Assembly: GCA_029216955.1 (NCBI GenBank)
Contig: JANAVB010031417.1
Location: 18,818,219 to 18,882,218 of the forward strand
Reading direction: 5' to 3'
Source: Iris pallida
Lineage: Eukaryota > Streptophyta > Magnoliopsida > Asparagales > Iridaceae
Length of the DNA stretch: 64,000 nt
Below are positions 12,051 through 23,621 of the stretch, piece after piece. The position numbers were made by a program, and so were the translations under genes. The notes below the pieces were generated by a model. It was not told the DNA's origin and ran no database searches. It saw only the letters and a program-made list of their open reading frames with translations. Every line of letters begins with the position of its first letter. Positions within the stretch are counted from its first letter, which is position 1.

Positions 12051-14164
12051 GTGTTCTAATGTTGTACCAACTATTGATTGGTGTTTTAAATGTATGGGAA
12101 TTCGAAATATGGGAATTCCCCATTTTTCTTCTGAACTGTGGTGTATCAGTGATATGTTCACTGTTCTTATTCCTGTTTGAATTTCATTAATGATTTATAG
12201 CATGTTTTATGATAGGTTTTAATTACTACACATCATATATCCTGTTTAGAATGTAGGGGTTTCATTTTTTGTTGAATGGATGGATGGGAGTTCAATTCCA
12301 GTGATGAACTGATTACATAACCTGAGATGGTTCCTAGTTGAGTTGTTTTTAATTTTGTTATCTAGCCTGTGATTAATTGATTCCTGAACTAAGTCCTAAT
12401 CACATCTACTAATCTCTGATGTGTATAATTCAATTGTTATGATGGGTTAATCGAGTAGGATTGGGAAGAGCTGGGTTGACTGATACTTAATATCAGTGAG
12501 GGTATCACTGATACTATTTTCGAATTTCATTCAATTGTTAATATCATATATTATGTTATGATTAATTTCACTATAGATTAAATATCATGTTAGGATATAG
12601 GAGATTCATGTGTTGTGTATAATTGATTGTAAGGGGATGTGGTATGTTAAAATGCTGTAAAAACTGATTTAGTGTAGGTTTAAATAATTGGTTTCCCCTT
12701 TCCCTTTTAACTGAGTTCATGAGATGTTTAAACTTGATATTAGTTAGATTTTTAACTTAAATTGAATTTGATTCACTGTTAAAACAAAACTGAGATGTTA
12801 ATATGAACCTGAGAACTTCATATGTATTGAATTATTTCTTTTCTTGATGAACTGAGACTCTTCAATGAACTGGTTTCCTTTCCTTAAATGATTTTCTTTC
12901 CAATTTGTGAAAACTGAAATGAAATCCTGAGATTCCTATTGCTTAAACCTGTACACACACACTTTTGTACTAAAATCTGAGAACTTTGTTCAGTCCCTAT
13001 TTGTTATAGTATCTAGAATGTATTATCAGGTTGTATGCCTATATACCCCCCCCTGAATTTCAGTTTAGATAGACATATGGGTTAGATGCTAGTTCATAGG
13101 TCCTTGGGTCAATACCAGGTATTTGAGCCTATGTACATTGGCACTGTTTTTCCTTTTGAACTGAGATTCAAGTGACCCTAATGTTCTTGTTATCCTATGT
13201 ATGCATCTGTGTATATATATGTGTAAACCTGAAATGGATTTGGAAATAATGTGAGGGTCTAAACTTGATTGTTTTCAGATTCCTTTCTTTTTTACTTTTA
13301 TTCTTTACATTTGATTGTATTGACAATAGGTTGATGTTGAAATTAGGATGGATAGGCTAGAGGGGAAGGAAGGGACTGCAATGCTATTGGCAGCAAGGCC
13401 TTGGCATGCACTTGGTCTGTATGGTATGCAGAACAGTAGCAGCAGTATGCTGCAGTAGCAGCAGTATGCTGCAGTAGCAGCAAATGGCAGGGCCCTGGCC
13501 ACTGGCCAGTGCCTAGAGTTTGTGTGTGAGGCCAGTGGCAAAGCCTTGAGCCTGGGTTCAACTTGAGTATCAAGGCGTTTCCCTCATTACATGAGCAACT
13601 GCCATACCCTTGTAAACAATTTCCTTTATGATACAAGTGGGTTAGGAGTGAGGGGAAGATCTGAGAGGAGAGTAGTGTTCAGGAATTTGGGGTTAGAGGT
13701 AATGGGATTGGATGTAAATATATGTTCTAGGTAAGTATATATGTGTGTGTATGAGAGGAGAGGTAAAGGATGTCGAGTAATGAATGTTTGAGGGAAATGG
13801 TGAAGGTTGTGAGTGATATAGGATAGATTTTGAGTTATATATAAATATAGGTTATTGATACTTAGTATAGGTATAGGTTGAGTGTCCTTGGGTGAGTGTT
13901 TAGAATTGAAGGTTAATGCATACACCTTAAGTATATGTGGTATGGGTATTGGATAATAGTTTAAGGTCATGGGTCTAGGTAAGTTAGAGTGGCCTTGACA
14001 TGTAGCATGTGTAGGAAATGTGGGTAGTCTTAAGTATAGGTAATGGGATCACCTATGTGATATATGACAGGGTATGGGTATTAAGATATTGGCTTACATT
14101 GTGTTAAGGTATAGGTTGATATATGGGATGTTGATCTGATATGACCTAGAAGGAGCCTAGTTAA

Positions 14165-14345
14165 CCTTGTTTTGACTCAACAGTCGACCAAACCCTAGAA
14201 TTGACCAAGGGTTGACCAAATAGCTCAGGATTGACTAGATGTTACTTGGGTTGACCCAGAGTTGACCAAGTTTGACTTGGACCTAGTTTGACCTAGACAG
14301 TTGACCAGGTTTGACTTAGAGTTGACTTTGACCTAGTTTGACCTA
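14165..14345 (+). repeat. TTGAC (W-box-like) array in LTR-D1
   Basis: I count about 13 TTGAC cores in roughly 180 bases, nearly all followed by C or T, the W-box consensus TTGAC(C/T) bound by WRKY factors. Most are on the plus strand. A related array occupies the matching position of LTR-C (31,030-31,262). Confidence 0.75.
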
Positions 14346-14627
14346 GAAATCATGTAGTTTGCATTGTAGCTTTCAATTCTCTTGTATTTTACACATTATA
14401 ACCTGTACTGCTCTATTTAGGACATTGTGACTCCGGTGCAGACATCTGATATTATATTACTCTTTTCAGAGTATCAGGCGAGTACATTCTCTGATAGTTC
14501 TTTCATTTACTTGTCAATTACTGTATTTCAGTTCTAGTTAGCTGTATGTGATTCTCTGTTACAAACACGTATTATTATTTCTGAATCCATGTATGCGACA
14601 CACATACTTACTCGTCTTACCTCTATT

Positions 14628-15066
14628 ATTCGAATCACCATACGAATCACCATACGAATCACTATTCGAATCATCCTATTCGTATCTTCATATATTGGTT
14701 GGACTTGTATTCGTCTTATGTGTTGGATTATGGATTCATTTGTATTAGACTGGGCAGAGAAATACTTGATTAGACATGTGAACATTCCCACTATTCGAAC
14801 CACCCCCTGTGAATATATTCGAACGATAGCCATTCCACACCCGGCCAGGTGTATGATGTGCCGGATTTACCCTTAGCCGTTTACATGTCTATCTAAGTAT
14901 TTTAAAACACACTTGGAGAATTTATTCGAATCATTATTAGAACATCATGTGAATCACTATTCGTATCATCTTATTCGTATCACCTTATTCGATTCACCTT
15001 ATTAGAATAATGATTAGAATTACATTCGACTCATCTTATATTAGACTCACATTGGGATTACACTCG
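14628..15066 (+). repeat. ATTCGAATCA / TTCGTATCA array
   Basis: Repeated ATTCGAATCA, CGAATCACCATA and TTCGTATCAYC units follow one another in 14,628-14,700 and again in 14,925-15,066. The first block is a near-tandem repeat with a 12-base period (ACGAATCACCAT). It lies between the TTGAC block and the LTR end. No known binding site is claimed. Confidence 0.6.
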
Positions 15067-15780
15067 ACTTATATTGTACCATCTGAACTCATTATGTTAC
15101 TCTAGTTCAGCTAGATCTTATTTTTACAGTCTTCTTTGCTATGTTTCTCTTCTTGTTTAGTTACCTTACTTTCATTGTACCTTAACTGCTTCTCTACATC
15201 TCTACCTGTATAAAACTGCCATATTCATCAATACAACTGTCTATAACTGCTTTATAGTTCTCTGTCATTTACTTGAAATTTCTTGATGAAATGTACTCGT
15301 TCCTGTCCTGACTGGACCTGTTGAAAATATTACAGATGATTGCCCTGAGGACATTTGCCCTACTTGTCTTGGAGCAGGAGATGGCTTAGCTACCTATGGC
15401 CCCGACACTCAGGAGTGATCGGGAGACTAGCTAGTAGACTTGGTTTAGTTTTCATGTTTTAGAATTCGAATTGTAATAACTTGAGATACGAGTTTGTATT
15501 TGAGTTTGTTTGAGATATTATTATTTAGTAGTTTATAAATGTTGTTATTTAGTTTTTAGTTATAAACTTCTGTGTTATCTAATCGTGCTTAGACTGTGAT
15601 TGAGATTTCATTATATCTATACTTGTCCTCCGTTCGGAGTTGAGATTTGACAAGTACATTATATAATTGCGTGAGTTGTGATTAGATAGTAACCAAGGAC
15701 AGCGTTCTACCGCCGACAATGCGGCGTAGGGTGGACGTACCCACTTCTCGTGTCCTTACTCTAGGGTGCGGGTCGTGACA

Positions 15781-16902
15781 CGAAACTACGACGTCGCTAA
15801 AAACCGAATTCCCGAAAGGGAATCGGGGACCAGTCTCATCATAGACAGAATAAAAATAGAACGGGACAGAGGTTATACCTTGGGTTGCTCGGCTAGAGCT
15901 CTCAGATGCAAGTTTATAGAAATAACGGGATCCGAATTGCAACGGAAAACCCGAAACTCTGCCGGACAGAAGCTGGGAACCTCAGGACAGCGCTGGGTTC
16001 AGATCCGCGGGACTGCGGGTCACCGGAAAGAGGGACAGACTTGGAGTCCGGCTAGGGCACGTCTGGACTCGGAAAAGCCAGGAGAAAACGGGGTCAGCGC
16101 TGAACGCTGGGAGTTGTCGGCGAAGGGGCGCCGACGGAGTAGGCCGGCGGGGTTGCGGCCTAAGGGCGCTGCGAACGGGGGGTCGGGCCGGAGGAGGCGC
16201 TGGGAACCGGGGGCGTCGGGGTCGAACGCCGGAGGGTCGCACGCCGGGGAGGGGGTCGGCCGGAAGGCACTGTCGGGTCCGGATCTCGCCGGAGAACGCG
16301 GATCGGGGCACCGGGAAGCGGCGGGAGTTCGGATCCGCGGGTGGGGGTGTTGGAAGAGAGGTTGGCTTGGGAGCTCTGGGGGAGAGGGAAGTGTAGGGAA
16401 GTTGGGGTTGGTGTTCTGTGAGAGAGTGAGAGAAAAGAGATGAGATGGTTCTCTGGAAGGAGTGGGAATATAAGGGGGAGTGGTGATGATGGAAGTGGTG
16501 AATGGGAGAGTAATGGGGAAGTTAAGAATGTGAAACGAGGGGTTGCTCTTAAGGAAAAAAGTGGGTGATGGGTTAGTGGTGTGGAGTATAATTAGGGGAG
16601 AGTTTGAACGTGAGAGGAGGAGAGGTAAGTGCTGGTCCTTCGTGGACCAGCTCAAAGACGGAAAATATTATTTTTTTTTTATTTTTTTTATTTTTTTTAA
16701 TAGAAAGAATTCAGAATTTCAAGGGTAAGATTTGGACTGGGTCTGGGTTCGGGCTCGGGTCTTGGTTCGGGCTCGGGTCTGGGTCAACATCCAAAAGTCC
16801 ATGTTTTTAATTTTTGAAATTTATTTTAACACTCAAAAAAATAATACTAATAATTATAATAAATATAATACTAATATTAATTAACAAAAATTGGGTTTCA
16901 CA
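15781..16902 (-). mobile_element. LTR-like fragment D2 (complete visible copy)
   Basis: Read on the minus strand it starts TGTGAAACCC at 16,902. It then has an AT-rich part, a TTATATT box (near 16,470), a CT-rich leader (16,380-16,450) and a strongly GC-rich body (16,080-16,330), and ends against the LTR-D1 terminus at 15,780. This layout resembles LTR-C. Long ORFs in the GC-rich part exist on both strands with Pro/Arg-rich translations and no recognisable domain, so I do not call a gene. The terminal part from 16,511 is duplicated at 1-390. Confidence 0.5.
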
Positions 16903-19621
16903 ACATGTAAGATAGAGCAGTAAGGCATCCCAAACGCTCAGTCGAAATGTTCTTGAGATCTGGCGGTACAAAATATAGCCAGATGATATAGCAAGGTATA
17001 CACAATTATTATCAACTGCAGTCTGACTTAGTTACAATTATGTAAAAGTAAGTGCAAGACAATCCGACTAACATGTCGGTGCCAAACGGCAATAAGTAAA
17101 GTAAGTAGCAAAACGAGCAGGAAAGTAAGGAACCCACTCGTGTCCTCCTGCGATCATTCCTCTAGTATTGGCCATCTTGGAGGTAGAGGTAAGCTGAGTC
17201 CTCGGGGACTGGCTCTAAATCTGGCCATGCAAAACCAGAGAGGTTAGACCTCTAATAGCAAGTACCACAAGGAAGCACGACATGAGAATTAAAACTAGTG
17301 ATAAGAGTTAAGAATATAATATATAGGTCTCTGCTTGCTACTGGGATTCACACAACATCACGACACTTCAAACCAACTTTCCAACCAAACAAGGACGGAA
17401 GTTGACCCGTCATGTCCTGACATTCTGATCATCTCAGTTAGTTAACAGAGTAGGTACAGTACATAAACAAATCAATTTAAACGGCCATTCGACTACTATG
17501 CCTTGCTACTGTAAGTTCCAAGTTACCCTGGAAATATACAATAAGGTTTCCTCAGTTCTTACTATGTACAAGCAAGGCTAGTCTACCCAATCCATCAATT
17601 GTGCCAATCATGAATTAGACGAGTCCCAGCGGAACTCCCGTAATCAATATACAATAAATAATATAAGCAGATACCGCTCCCTGTCCGTGTGGCAGATTTG
17701 CAGTATCTGTGGGAGCCAGCCGGCATGTCGGGCACTAATTGTCCCAAGGATGGCTGCCATGTAAGAACTCAGGAATCCATTCTCTCCATGCAATTATTAT
17801 TTTATTTAACTTAGTAGTCCCTATGTTAAGTGAAATCCTATGCCGTGGATCATGGTCATTCAGAATGAGTACTTTCGTACAAGGTACGATATGAATAACT
17901 CTACAATGCTGTCCGTGCGGTTAGGTTGTAGGTCTTACATAGCATAATGCAACAATCAAACCTAGCCACGAAATAATCATGCCTTGACCATAAGGTACAC
18001 ATGCTGCTTTTGTAGAAAATAAATTAAAGTCTGCACGTGTCCATATGCCAATGTTCGGGATCGGCTAGTCGATTGCAATAGTTCATGTTAATATGAACGT
18101 GTCTCATTCAATTTCAGTAAGACGACTAGCCAGTCTCTTTAGTTCCAACTAGGAACGCATGATTAATCATTTAGTCAAGGTAACAATCAATGTCAATTCG
18201 TGACAAGGCATGAAAGTCAAACTAGCATTTAGTATGGTCGAGTCTATAACTCTCAGGGTTAAGTTCCAGTCATTCTGGGTATCCACAACCAATCAAGACA
18301 CATGGTACATTCCACACAACAATATATATTAACAATATTAACATATCAGGATTATATCAAGTTCATGTCAAAAAGGCGTAAGGATATAATAAGGAATGCC
18401 ATGTACGTCAAATGAGTACGTTCAATGAATTACGTCAAGCCAGAAGAGTACGCCCAATGAAATACGCGTAAAGGAAATTTACGCGTGAGGAAAATTTACG
18501 CGTGAAGGGATGAAGCTTACGCATAAAGGAATACGCTCAACAAAGGATAAAGTTGTGCGTAAAATTCGTCTTACGCCAAGCCAGAATAGTACGCGTAAAA
18601 ATAAAGTTACGCGTAAAAAGTGATATTACACGTGGAACGCTGTTCGCGTAAAGAGTCAAGTTTATGCATGGATCTGGTATGCGTAAAAGAAGTACGCGTA
18701 ATAAATGGAGTTTTACGCATAAAACTTGTACGCGTAAAGAATAGGGTTACGCGTAAAACTTGTATGCGTAAAGGGTCAAGTTACGCGTAAAAACTCGTAC
18801 GCGTAAAAATAGTATAGTTTTACACCTGAATGAATATGCGTAAAGGAATAACTTACGCGTAAAACTTGTACGCGTAAAGAACTACGCCAAGCCAAGGGGA
18901 CTTGCGTAAACCGAATTTACGCTGACACGAATGATCGTGGGCGTAGAGCTCGGTACTACGCGGGCACATAAAAACGTGGGCGTAAAGTCGATACTTACGC
19001 GAGCACGTATAACGTGTGCGTAAAGAATCTCTAAAACTTTATTCCTATGAAAACTTCAGTCTAATCCCCAAATGGGATTCACATGGGTCAGAATGGCGTA
19101 TAACACAATCTAAACAATCTGGAACGAACAAAACTTGGAAATAAGGAAGTTTGATAGATCAAAACCACTGAAATTCGAAAAATAGCAATTTCTAGATCTA
19201 CTAAGAATGAGACTTCAAAATGCAAAATGCCAAGTTCTAAGCTATCTTAGAATTACGAGATGGAGATAAATGAACCATAAAAATGGGTTCTCATGTGGAG
19301 CAAGATATACTTGCCTATGGGTAGGTGGAGAGAGTTATGAGGAAGAAGAAGAGTAAAGGAGAAGGAGTAATGAAGAGAGAGAAAGGGGTGGGACTTAAAT
19401 GGGGGTAGTGGTAGGTTGGGTTCATGTTGAACCACCCAAGACCGAAAAATAAACCAACCCAGGCCGAACCCAAATGCAAAGTAAAAGCAGAAAGTAAATA
19501 CAAAAAATTTTTACATAAAATTAAAGAAATTTAAATACAAAATAATACATGATAAATATTAAATAAATACATTCAAGCAGTACACGTATAAAAATATGTA
19601 TTCTGGGAACAGGGAGTGACA
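16903..19621 (-). mobile_element. LTR-B, truncated, copy 2
   Basis: Homologous to 391-3,067 and to the full LTR at 48,680-51,592. It ends GGGAGTGACA at 19,621, after which gag of Gypsy-A continues (GAGTG...). The five bases before LTR-B at 26,173-26,177 (and 9,592-9,596) are GACTG and the five after it here are GAGTG, an imperfect target-site duplication. There are few substitutions against copy 1, several being C/T at CpG. Confidence 0.82.
18410..19025. repeat. ACGCGT(AAA) motif array, copy 2
   Basis: I count about 12 exact ACGCGT hexamers plus many one-base variants (GCGTAAA, ACGCATAA). The array sits at the same place in the LTR where the relative at 48,680-51,592 carries a different CACGC-based repeat. 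Confidence 0.85.
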
Positions 19622-20159
19622 GAGTGTATGACAATATGCGGCCAAATTCAACAAACTGGCCAAGTTTGTTTGAGACTATCTACATACCACTGCAAGTCGA
19701 GCTCGACAATTCGTAGTGGGCCTGCGTTCCACTATCTGTGCTCATGTCTCGGTGCCCGAATACAAAACCATGGGCGAGGCACTCAACCATGTCCTTCGTC
19801 TGGAGTCCGAGTATCCTCCTACTCCTACCGGCGCTGTTCACTTTAATAACAAACGTCATAGTAATGCGGGAGGCAACAACGCGCACAAGCGTCAACATCG
19901 CGGCAACCAGACGAATGATCGAATGGTTTGCGAGTTCTGCCACAAGGAGGGGCACCTGGTCACTGAGTGCCGACTTAAGCACATGGTGTGTTTCGCGTAC
20001 GGCAAAGAAAATCACTTCGCAAGGGACTGCCCGGAAGCTACGACGAACCAACGCCCCCCGCAACACCAACAAAACCGAGGCCAAGTACCTCGGGCTCCAC
20101 CGACCGCACAACAGAATGGCCAAGACCGTCGCCCCAATGCTTAGGGTCGCGTCTACGCC
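19622..20159 (+). pseudogene. Gypsy-A gag C-terminal half, copy 2
   Basis: Gag resumes after LTR-B. The end of capsid carries EALNHVLRLESEYP (near 19,772-19,814), then a basic Asn/His/Arg-rich linker, then two CCHC zinc knuckles. The first, CEFCHKEGHLVTEC (near 19,930-19,971), is complete. The second, CFAYGKENHFARDC (near 19,987-20,028), has Tyr where the second Cys is expected, so it should not bind zinc normally. A frameshift near 19,700-19,760 separates the capsid end from the upstream reading. A stop precedes the protease ORF. Confidence 0.8.
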
Positions 20160-21485
20160 ATGACTCGAGACGAAGCGTTCGCGTCTGACACAGTCGTGAC
20201 AGGTATACTGCAATTCAATGATAAATCTGCTCGTGTATTGTTTGATTCAGGTGCCATACATAGTTTTATATCGGCAAACTTTACCACCGAGCACAAATTT
20301 TTCTTGACATCACTGGACCTCGATCTCACTGTTAACGTACCGTCGGGCATGCCACTACTTGCAAATTTATTCTGCGAAGACGGAATCATCTGTATAGGTG
20401 GTCAAAAGATCAGTCTCGATACGATAGTTCTAGATATTAAGGACTACGACATCATTCTGGGGATAGATTGGCTCGGTCCGTGCAACGCAACCATAGACTG
20501 CGCTGAAAAGAGGGTCACATTCCACATACCTGGAGTGCCTGAATTCTGCTACTCGTGTGGTGAGGCATCGTCGACCTGCATGGTGATCTCCGTAATATCT
20601 GCTCGACGGATGCTGCATTCCGGGTGTGAAGGCTATCTAGCCTCCATTCGAGACATGCGACAGGATGGTGCAAATACGGGTCAGACCGACGTTGTGGCAG
20701 AATTTCCTGATGTATTCCCGGACGAGCTGCCCGGCATGCCGCCCGATCGAGAGATTGAGTTCACTATCGATACATTCTCCGACACTCGACCGATCTCGAA
20801 AGCCCCGTACAGAATGTCCCCTGCAGAGCTTAAAGAACTCAAGGTGCAGTTACAAGAGTTGCTCGACAAGGGATTCATCCGACGCAGCGTCTCGCCATGG
20901 AGAGCGCCCGTGCTGTTTGTCAAGAAAAAGGATGGCTCTATGCGTCTTTGTATCGACTACCACGAGCTGAATAAAGCTACCGTCCGGAACAAATACCCCC
21001 TGTTCCGCATAGATGATCTGTTTGATCAGCTTCAAGGAGCTACGGTGTTCCCTAAAATTGATCTGAGCTCGGGTTACCATCAACTCAAGATCAAGCCGGA
21101 CGATGTGCCAAAGTCTGCCTTTCATACTCGTTACGGCCATTACGAATTCCTGGTAATGCCGTTCGGCCTAACGAACGCCCCTGCTGCTTTCATGGATTTG
21201 ATGAATCGAGTGTTTCGACCATTCCTCGACAAGTTCGTAGTAGTCTTCATCGATGACATACTCGTCTACTCGAAGAGCAAGCAGCAACACACTGAGCATC
21301 TACGGACCTTGCTTCAGACCCTTCGAGAAAATCAGTTGTATGTGAAGCGAAGCAAATATGAATTTTGGCTGAGTAGCATCACATTCCTCGGACACATCAT
21401 TTCAGTTGAAGACATTGCGGTCGATCCAAAGAAAGTTGAAGTCGTTGTTGATTGGAAGCGGCCAACGTCCATCAGCGAGATTTGA
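20160..21485 (+). pseudogene. Gypsy-A protease-reverse transcriptase ORF
   Basis: An open run of 441 codons. The aspartic protease motif [13 protein letters not shown] has D29-S30-G31. The reverse transcriptase begins near residue 180 ([15 protein letters not shown]), has fingers [15 protein letters not shown], catalytic D301 in [22 protein letters not shown], and the YxDD-box equivalent FIDD with D365-D366. The ORF ends at a TGA in the RT connection where relatives have Arg (CGA), so it is a truncated part of pol and not a real gene end. In copy 1 (3,600-4,916) the same stretch is broken by small deletions. Confidence 0.88.
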
Positions 21486-22016
21486 AGTTTCCTTGGCTTA
21501 GCGGGATACTACCGACGCATCGTGAAAGACTTCGCGAAAATCGTATCGCCTCTGACTCGTCTCACCCAGAAAGGAGTCGCATTCGAATGGTCATACGATT
21601 GTGAAGCTTCATTCCAAGAATTAAAGCGACGGCTCGTCTCGGCCCCGATACTCGTACTTCCAGAAGGGACTGAGGGTTTCCAGATATTCAGCGATACGTC
21701 CGGTTAGGGCTTGGGGTGTGTGCTGATGCAGCGGAACAAGGTGATATCTTTTGCTTCCCGACAGCTAAAGCCGCACGAGAAGAACTACCCTGCTCATGAC
21801 CTGGAGTTAGAGGCGATTGTGTTCGCGTTGAAATTGTGGCGTCACTATCTCTATGGCATGGCGTGCACGATCTATACCGATCACAAGAGCCTCAAGTATC
21901 TATTCACGCAGAGGAAACTAAACTTGCGGCAAAGGCGCTGGCTTGAACTGATCAAGGATTACGACTTGACTATCGACTACACGCCGAAAAAAAAAATATT
22001 GTGGCGGACGCTCTGA
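21486..22016 (+). pseudogene. Gypsy-A RT connection and RNase H
   Basis: It continues in frame from the TGA with [11 protein letters not shown], the usual start of the RT thumb/connection. RNase H follows, but a TAG at 21,705-21,707 splits the first catalytic block (FSDTSG, then GLGCVLMQ). [11 protein letters not shown] and [13 protein letters not shown], diagnostic for plant gypsy RNase H, are present at 21,879-21,968. A run of 10 A near 21,989-21,998 (9 A in copy 1) shifts the frame just before the VADALSR block. Both lengths are out of frame. Confidence 0.85.
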
Positions 22017-23569
22017 GTCGGAAGTACATAGCCTCGCTATCCATCGATCGCAGACTGCTACGTGACCTAGAAGAGATGGGCATCGAACTTCGAGTCTGAT
22101 TCCAGAATGTGCAGTTGGCAAAGTTGCAGTTAGAGCCGAGCTTGCTTGAAAAGATCAAGACCGCTCAGAAGGACGATCCGTACCTGAAGAAAATGCGAGA
22201 GCTAATCTTGACGGGCAGGACGACCGACTTTACAGAAGATGAAACCGGGATGCTTCGATTGAAGGGTAGGCTATGCGTTCTGGACGATTCAGAACTTAGA
22301 AAGGAGATACTGTCGGAGGCGCAATATACGAAATATACCTTGCATTCCGGTAGCACAAAGATGTACAAGGACCTCCGCACGAACTTCTGGTGGCACGGGA
22401 TGAAAAGAGATGTGGCACTTTCTGTGTCGCAATGCATGGCCTATCAGCAGGTGAAAGCTGAGCACCAGAGACCGGGCGGGGAGATGCAGAATCTGGCAAT
22501 TCTGAAATAGAAGTGGCAGCATGTGTGCATGGATTTTATTGTTGTTCTGCCGAAGACGCCGCGGGGAAATGATGCCATCTGGGTCATCGTCGATCGACTA
22601 ACCAAGTCAGCGCACTTTATTGCCATCAAAGTTACTTGGAACGTTGATCGCCTGGCACAGATTTATCTTGATGAGATAGTACGACTGTACGGAGTTCCAG
22701 TATCCATCGTCTCCGATCGAGATTTACGGTTCATATCGTAATTCTGGAGTAGCCTTCAGTCGGCGCTGGGTACCAAGTTGCAGTTCAGCTCAGCTTACCA
22801 TCCTCAGACCGACGGTCGAACGGAGCGCGTCAATCAGATTCTCGAAGAGATGCTACGACTCTGCGCAATTGACTTCAAATCAAGCTGGGACAATCATCTA
22901 CCTCTGGCCGAATTTGCATACAATAACAGCTATCAATCCAGCATTCAAATGGCGCCGTATGAAGCCTTGTACGGACGCAAGTGCCGATCACCCATTTGCT
23001 AGGACGAAGTCGAAGAGCGGCAGATTCTCGGCCCGGAACTGGTAGAACAGACCGTGCAGAAAATTTGACTCATTCGGGAAAAACTAAAGACTGCGCAGAG
23101 TCGTCAGAAAAGCTATACGGACGTTCATCGTCGACCCCTCGAGTTTTAAGAAGGCGATCACGTATTTCTCAAAGTGTCGCCCGTGCGAGGAGTTACTCGG
23201 TTCGGCGCAAAGGGGAAGTTGAGTCCGAGATTCGTTGGGTCGTTCGAAATACTCGAGCGGGTCGCTCCAGTGGCCTATAAAATTGCCCTACCGCTGGCGC
23301 TTGAAGGTGTACACAATGTCTTCCACGTCTCTCAATTGCGGAAGTACGTGCACGACCCGAGCCACGTGGTAGATTTTGGCCAGCTGGAGCTAAAGTCCAA
23401 CTTATCCTACGTTGAAGAACCAGTTCAAATTTTAGAACGCAAGGATAAGCTGCTGCGAAATCGAGCGATCCCACTCGTCCGCGTCCTCTGGAGGAACCAT
23501 TCGGTCGAAGAGTCGACGTGGGAGCTTGAATCGAAAATAAGGAAGAAATTTCCTTCATTGTTCTCGTAG
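22017..23569 (+). pseudogene. Gypsy-A integrase and chromodomain-like tail
   Basis: The H2C2 finger region (near 22,340-22,450) reads ...QCMAYQQVKAEH, with Tyr in place of the last Cys. The core has D in [20 protein letters not shown] (near 22,530), D in VSDRDLRF (near 22,715) and E in RTERVNQILEEML (near 22,825), the D,D,E triad. Stops occur before the core (TAG near 22,508), after RFIS (TAA 22,739-22,741), after SPIC (TAG 23,000-23,002) and near 23,066 (TGA). The tail (23,174-23,569) carries VHNVFHVSQLRKY and a chromodomain-like LVRVLWRNHSVEESTWE, pointing to a plant chromovirus of the Tekay/Del type. Confidence 0.85.
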
Positions 23570-23621
23570 AGGTAGGTTCTATCTTTAAGTTTCGAGGAAG
23601 AAACTTTTTATTAGTTGGTTA

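Larger units (their letters stand above)
11097..15780 (+). mobile_element. LTR-D1, LARD-like long LTR
   Basis: The last part matches LTR-C (27,940-32,589) in layout. Both have a TTGAC-rich block, then a segment with GCGAGTACATTC, then an end reading GCGTTCTACCGCC... and GGGTGCGGGTCGTGACA. The terminus GTGACA at 15,775-15,780 is therefore taken as the LTR 3' end on the plus strand. No gag or pol is encoded and the ORFs are short. The left boundary is my estimate, set where the AATAAA-bearing segment ends. Three motif arrays lie inside. Confidence 0.5.

Noticed and set aside
13305..13970. ORFs of 78-114 codons on the minus strand
   Set aside because: They derive from GCAGTA repeats and AT-rich LTR sequence. 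Composition is biased and no homology is recognised.
15766..16655. Overlapping 211- and 225-codon ORFs on opposite strands
   Set aside because: They come from the GC-rich body of D2. Both are Arg/Pro/Gly-rich, antisense to each other and without recognisable domains.
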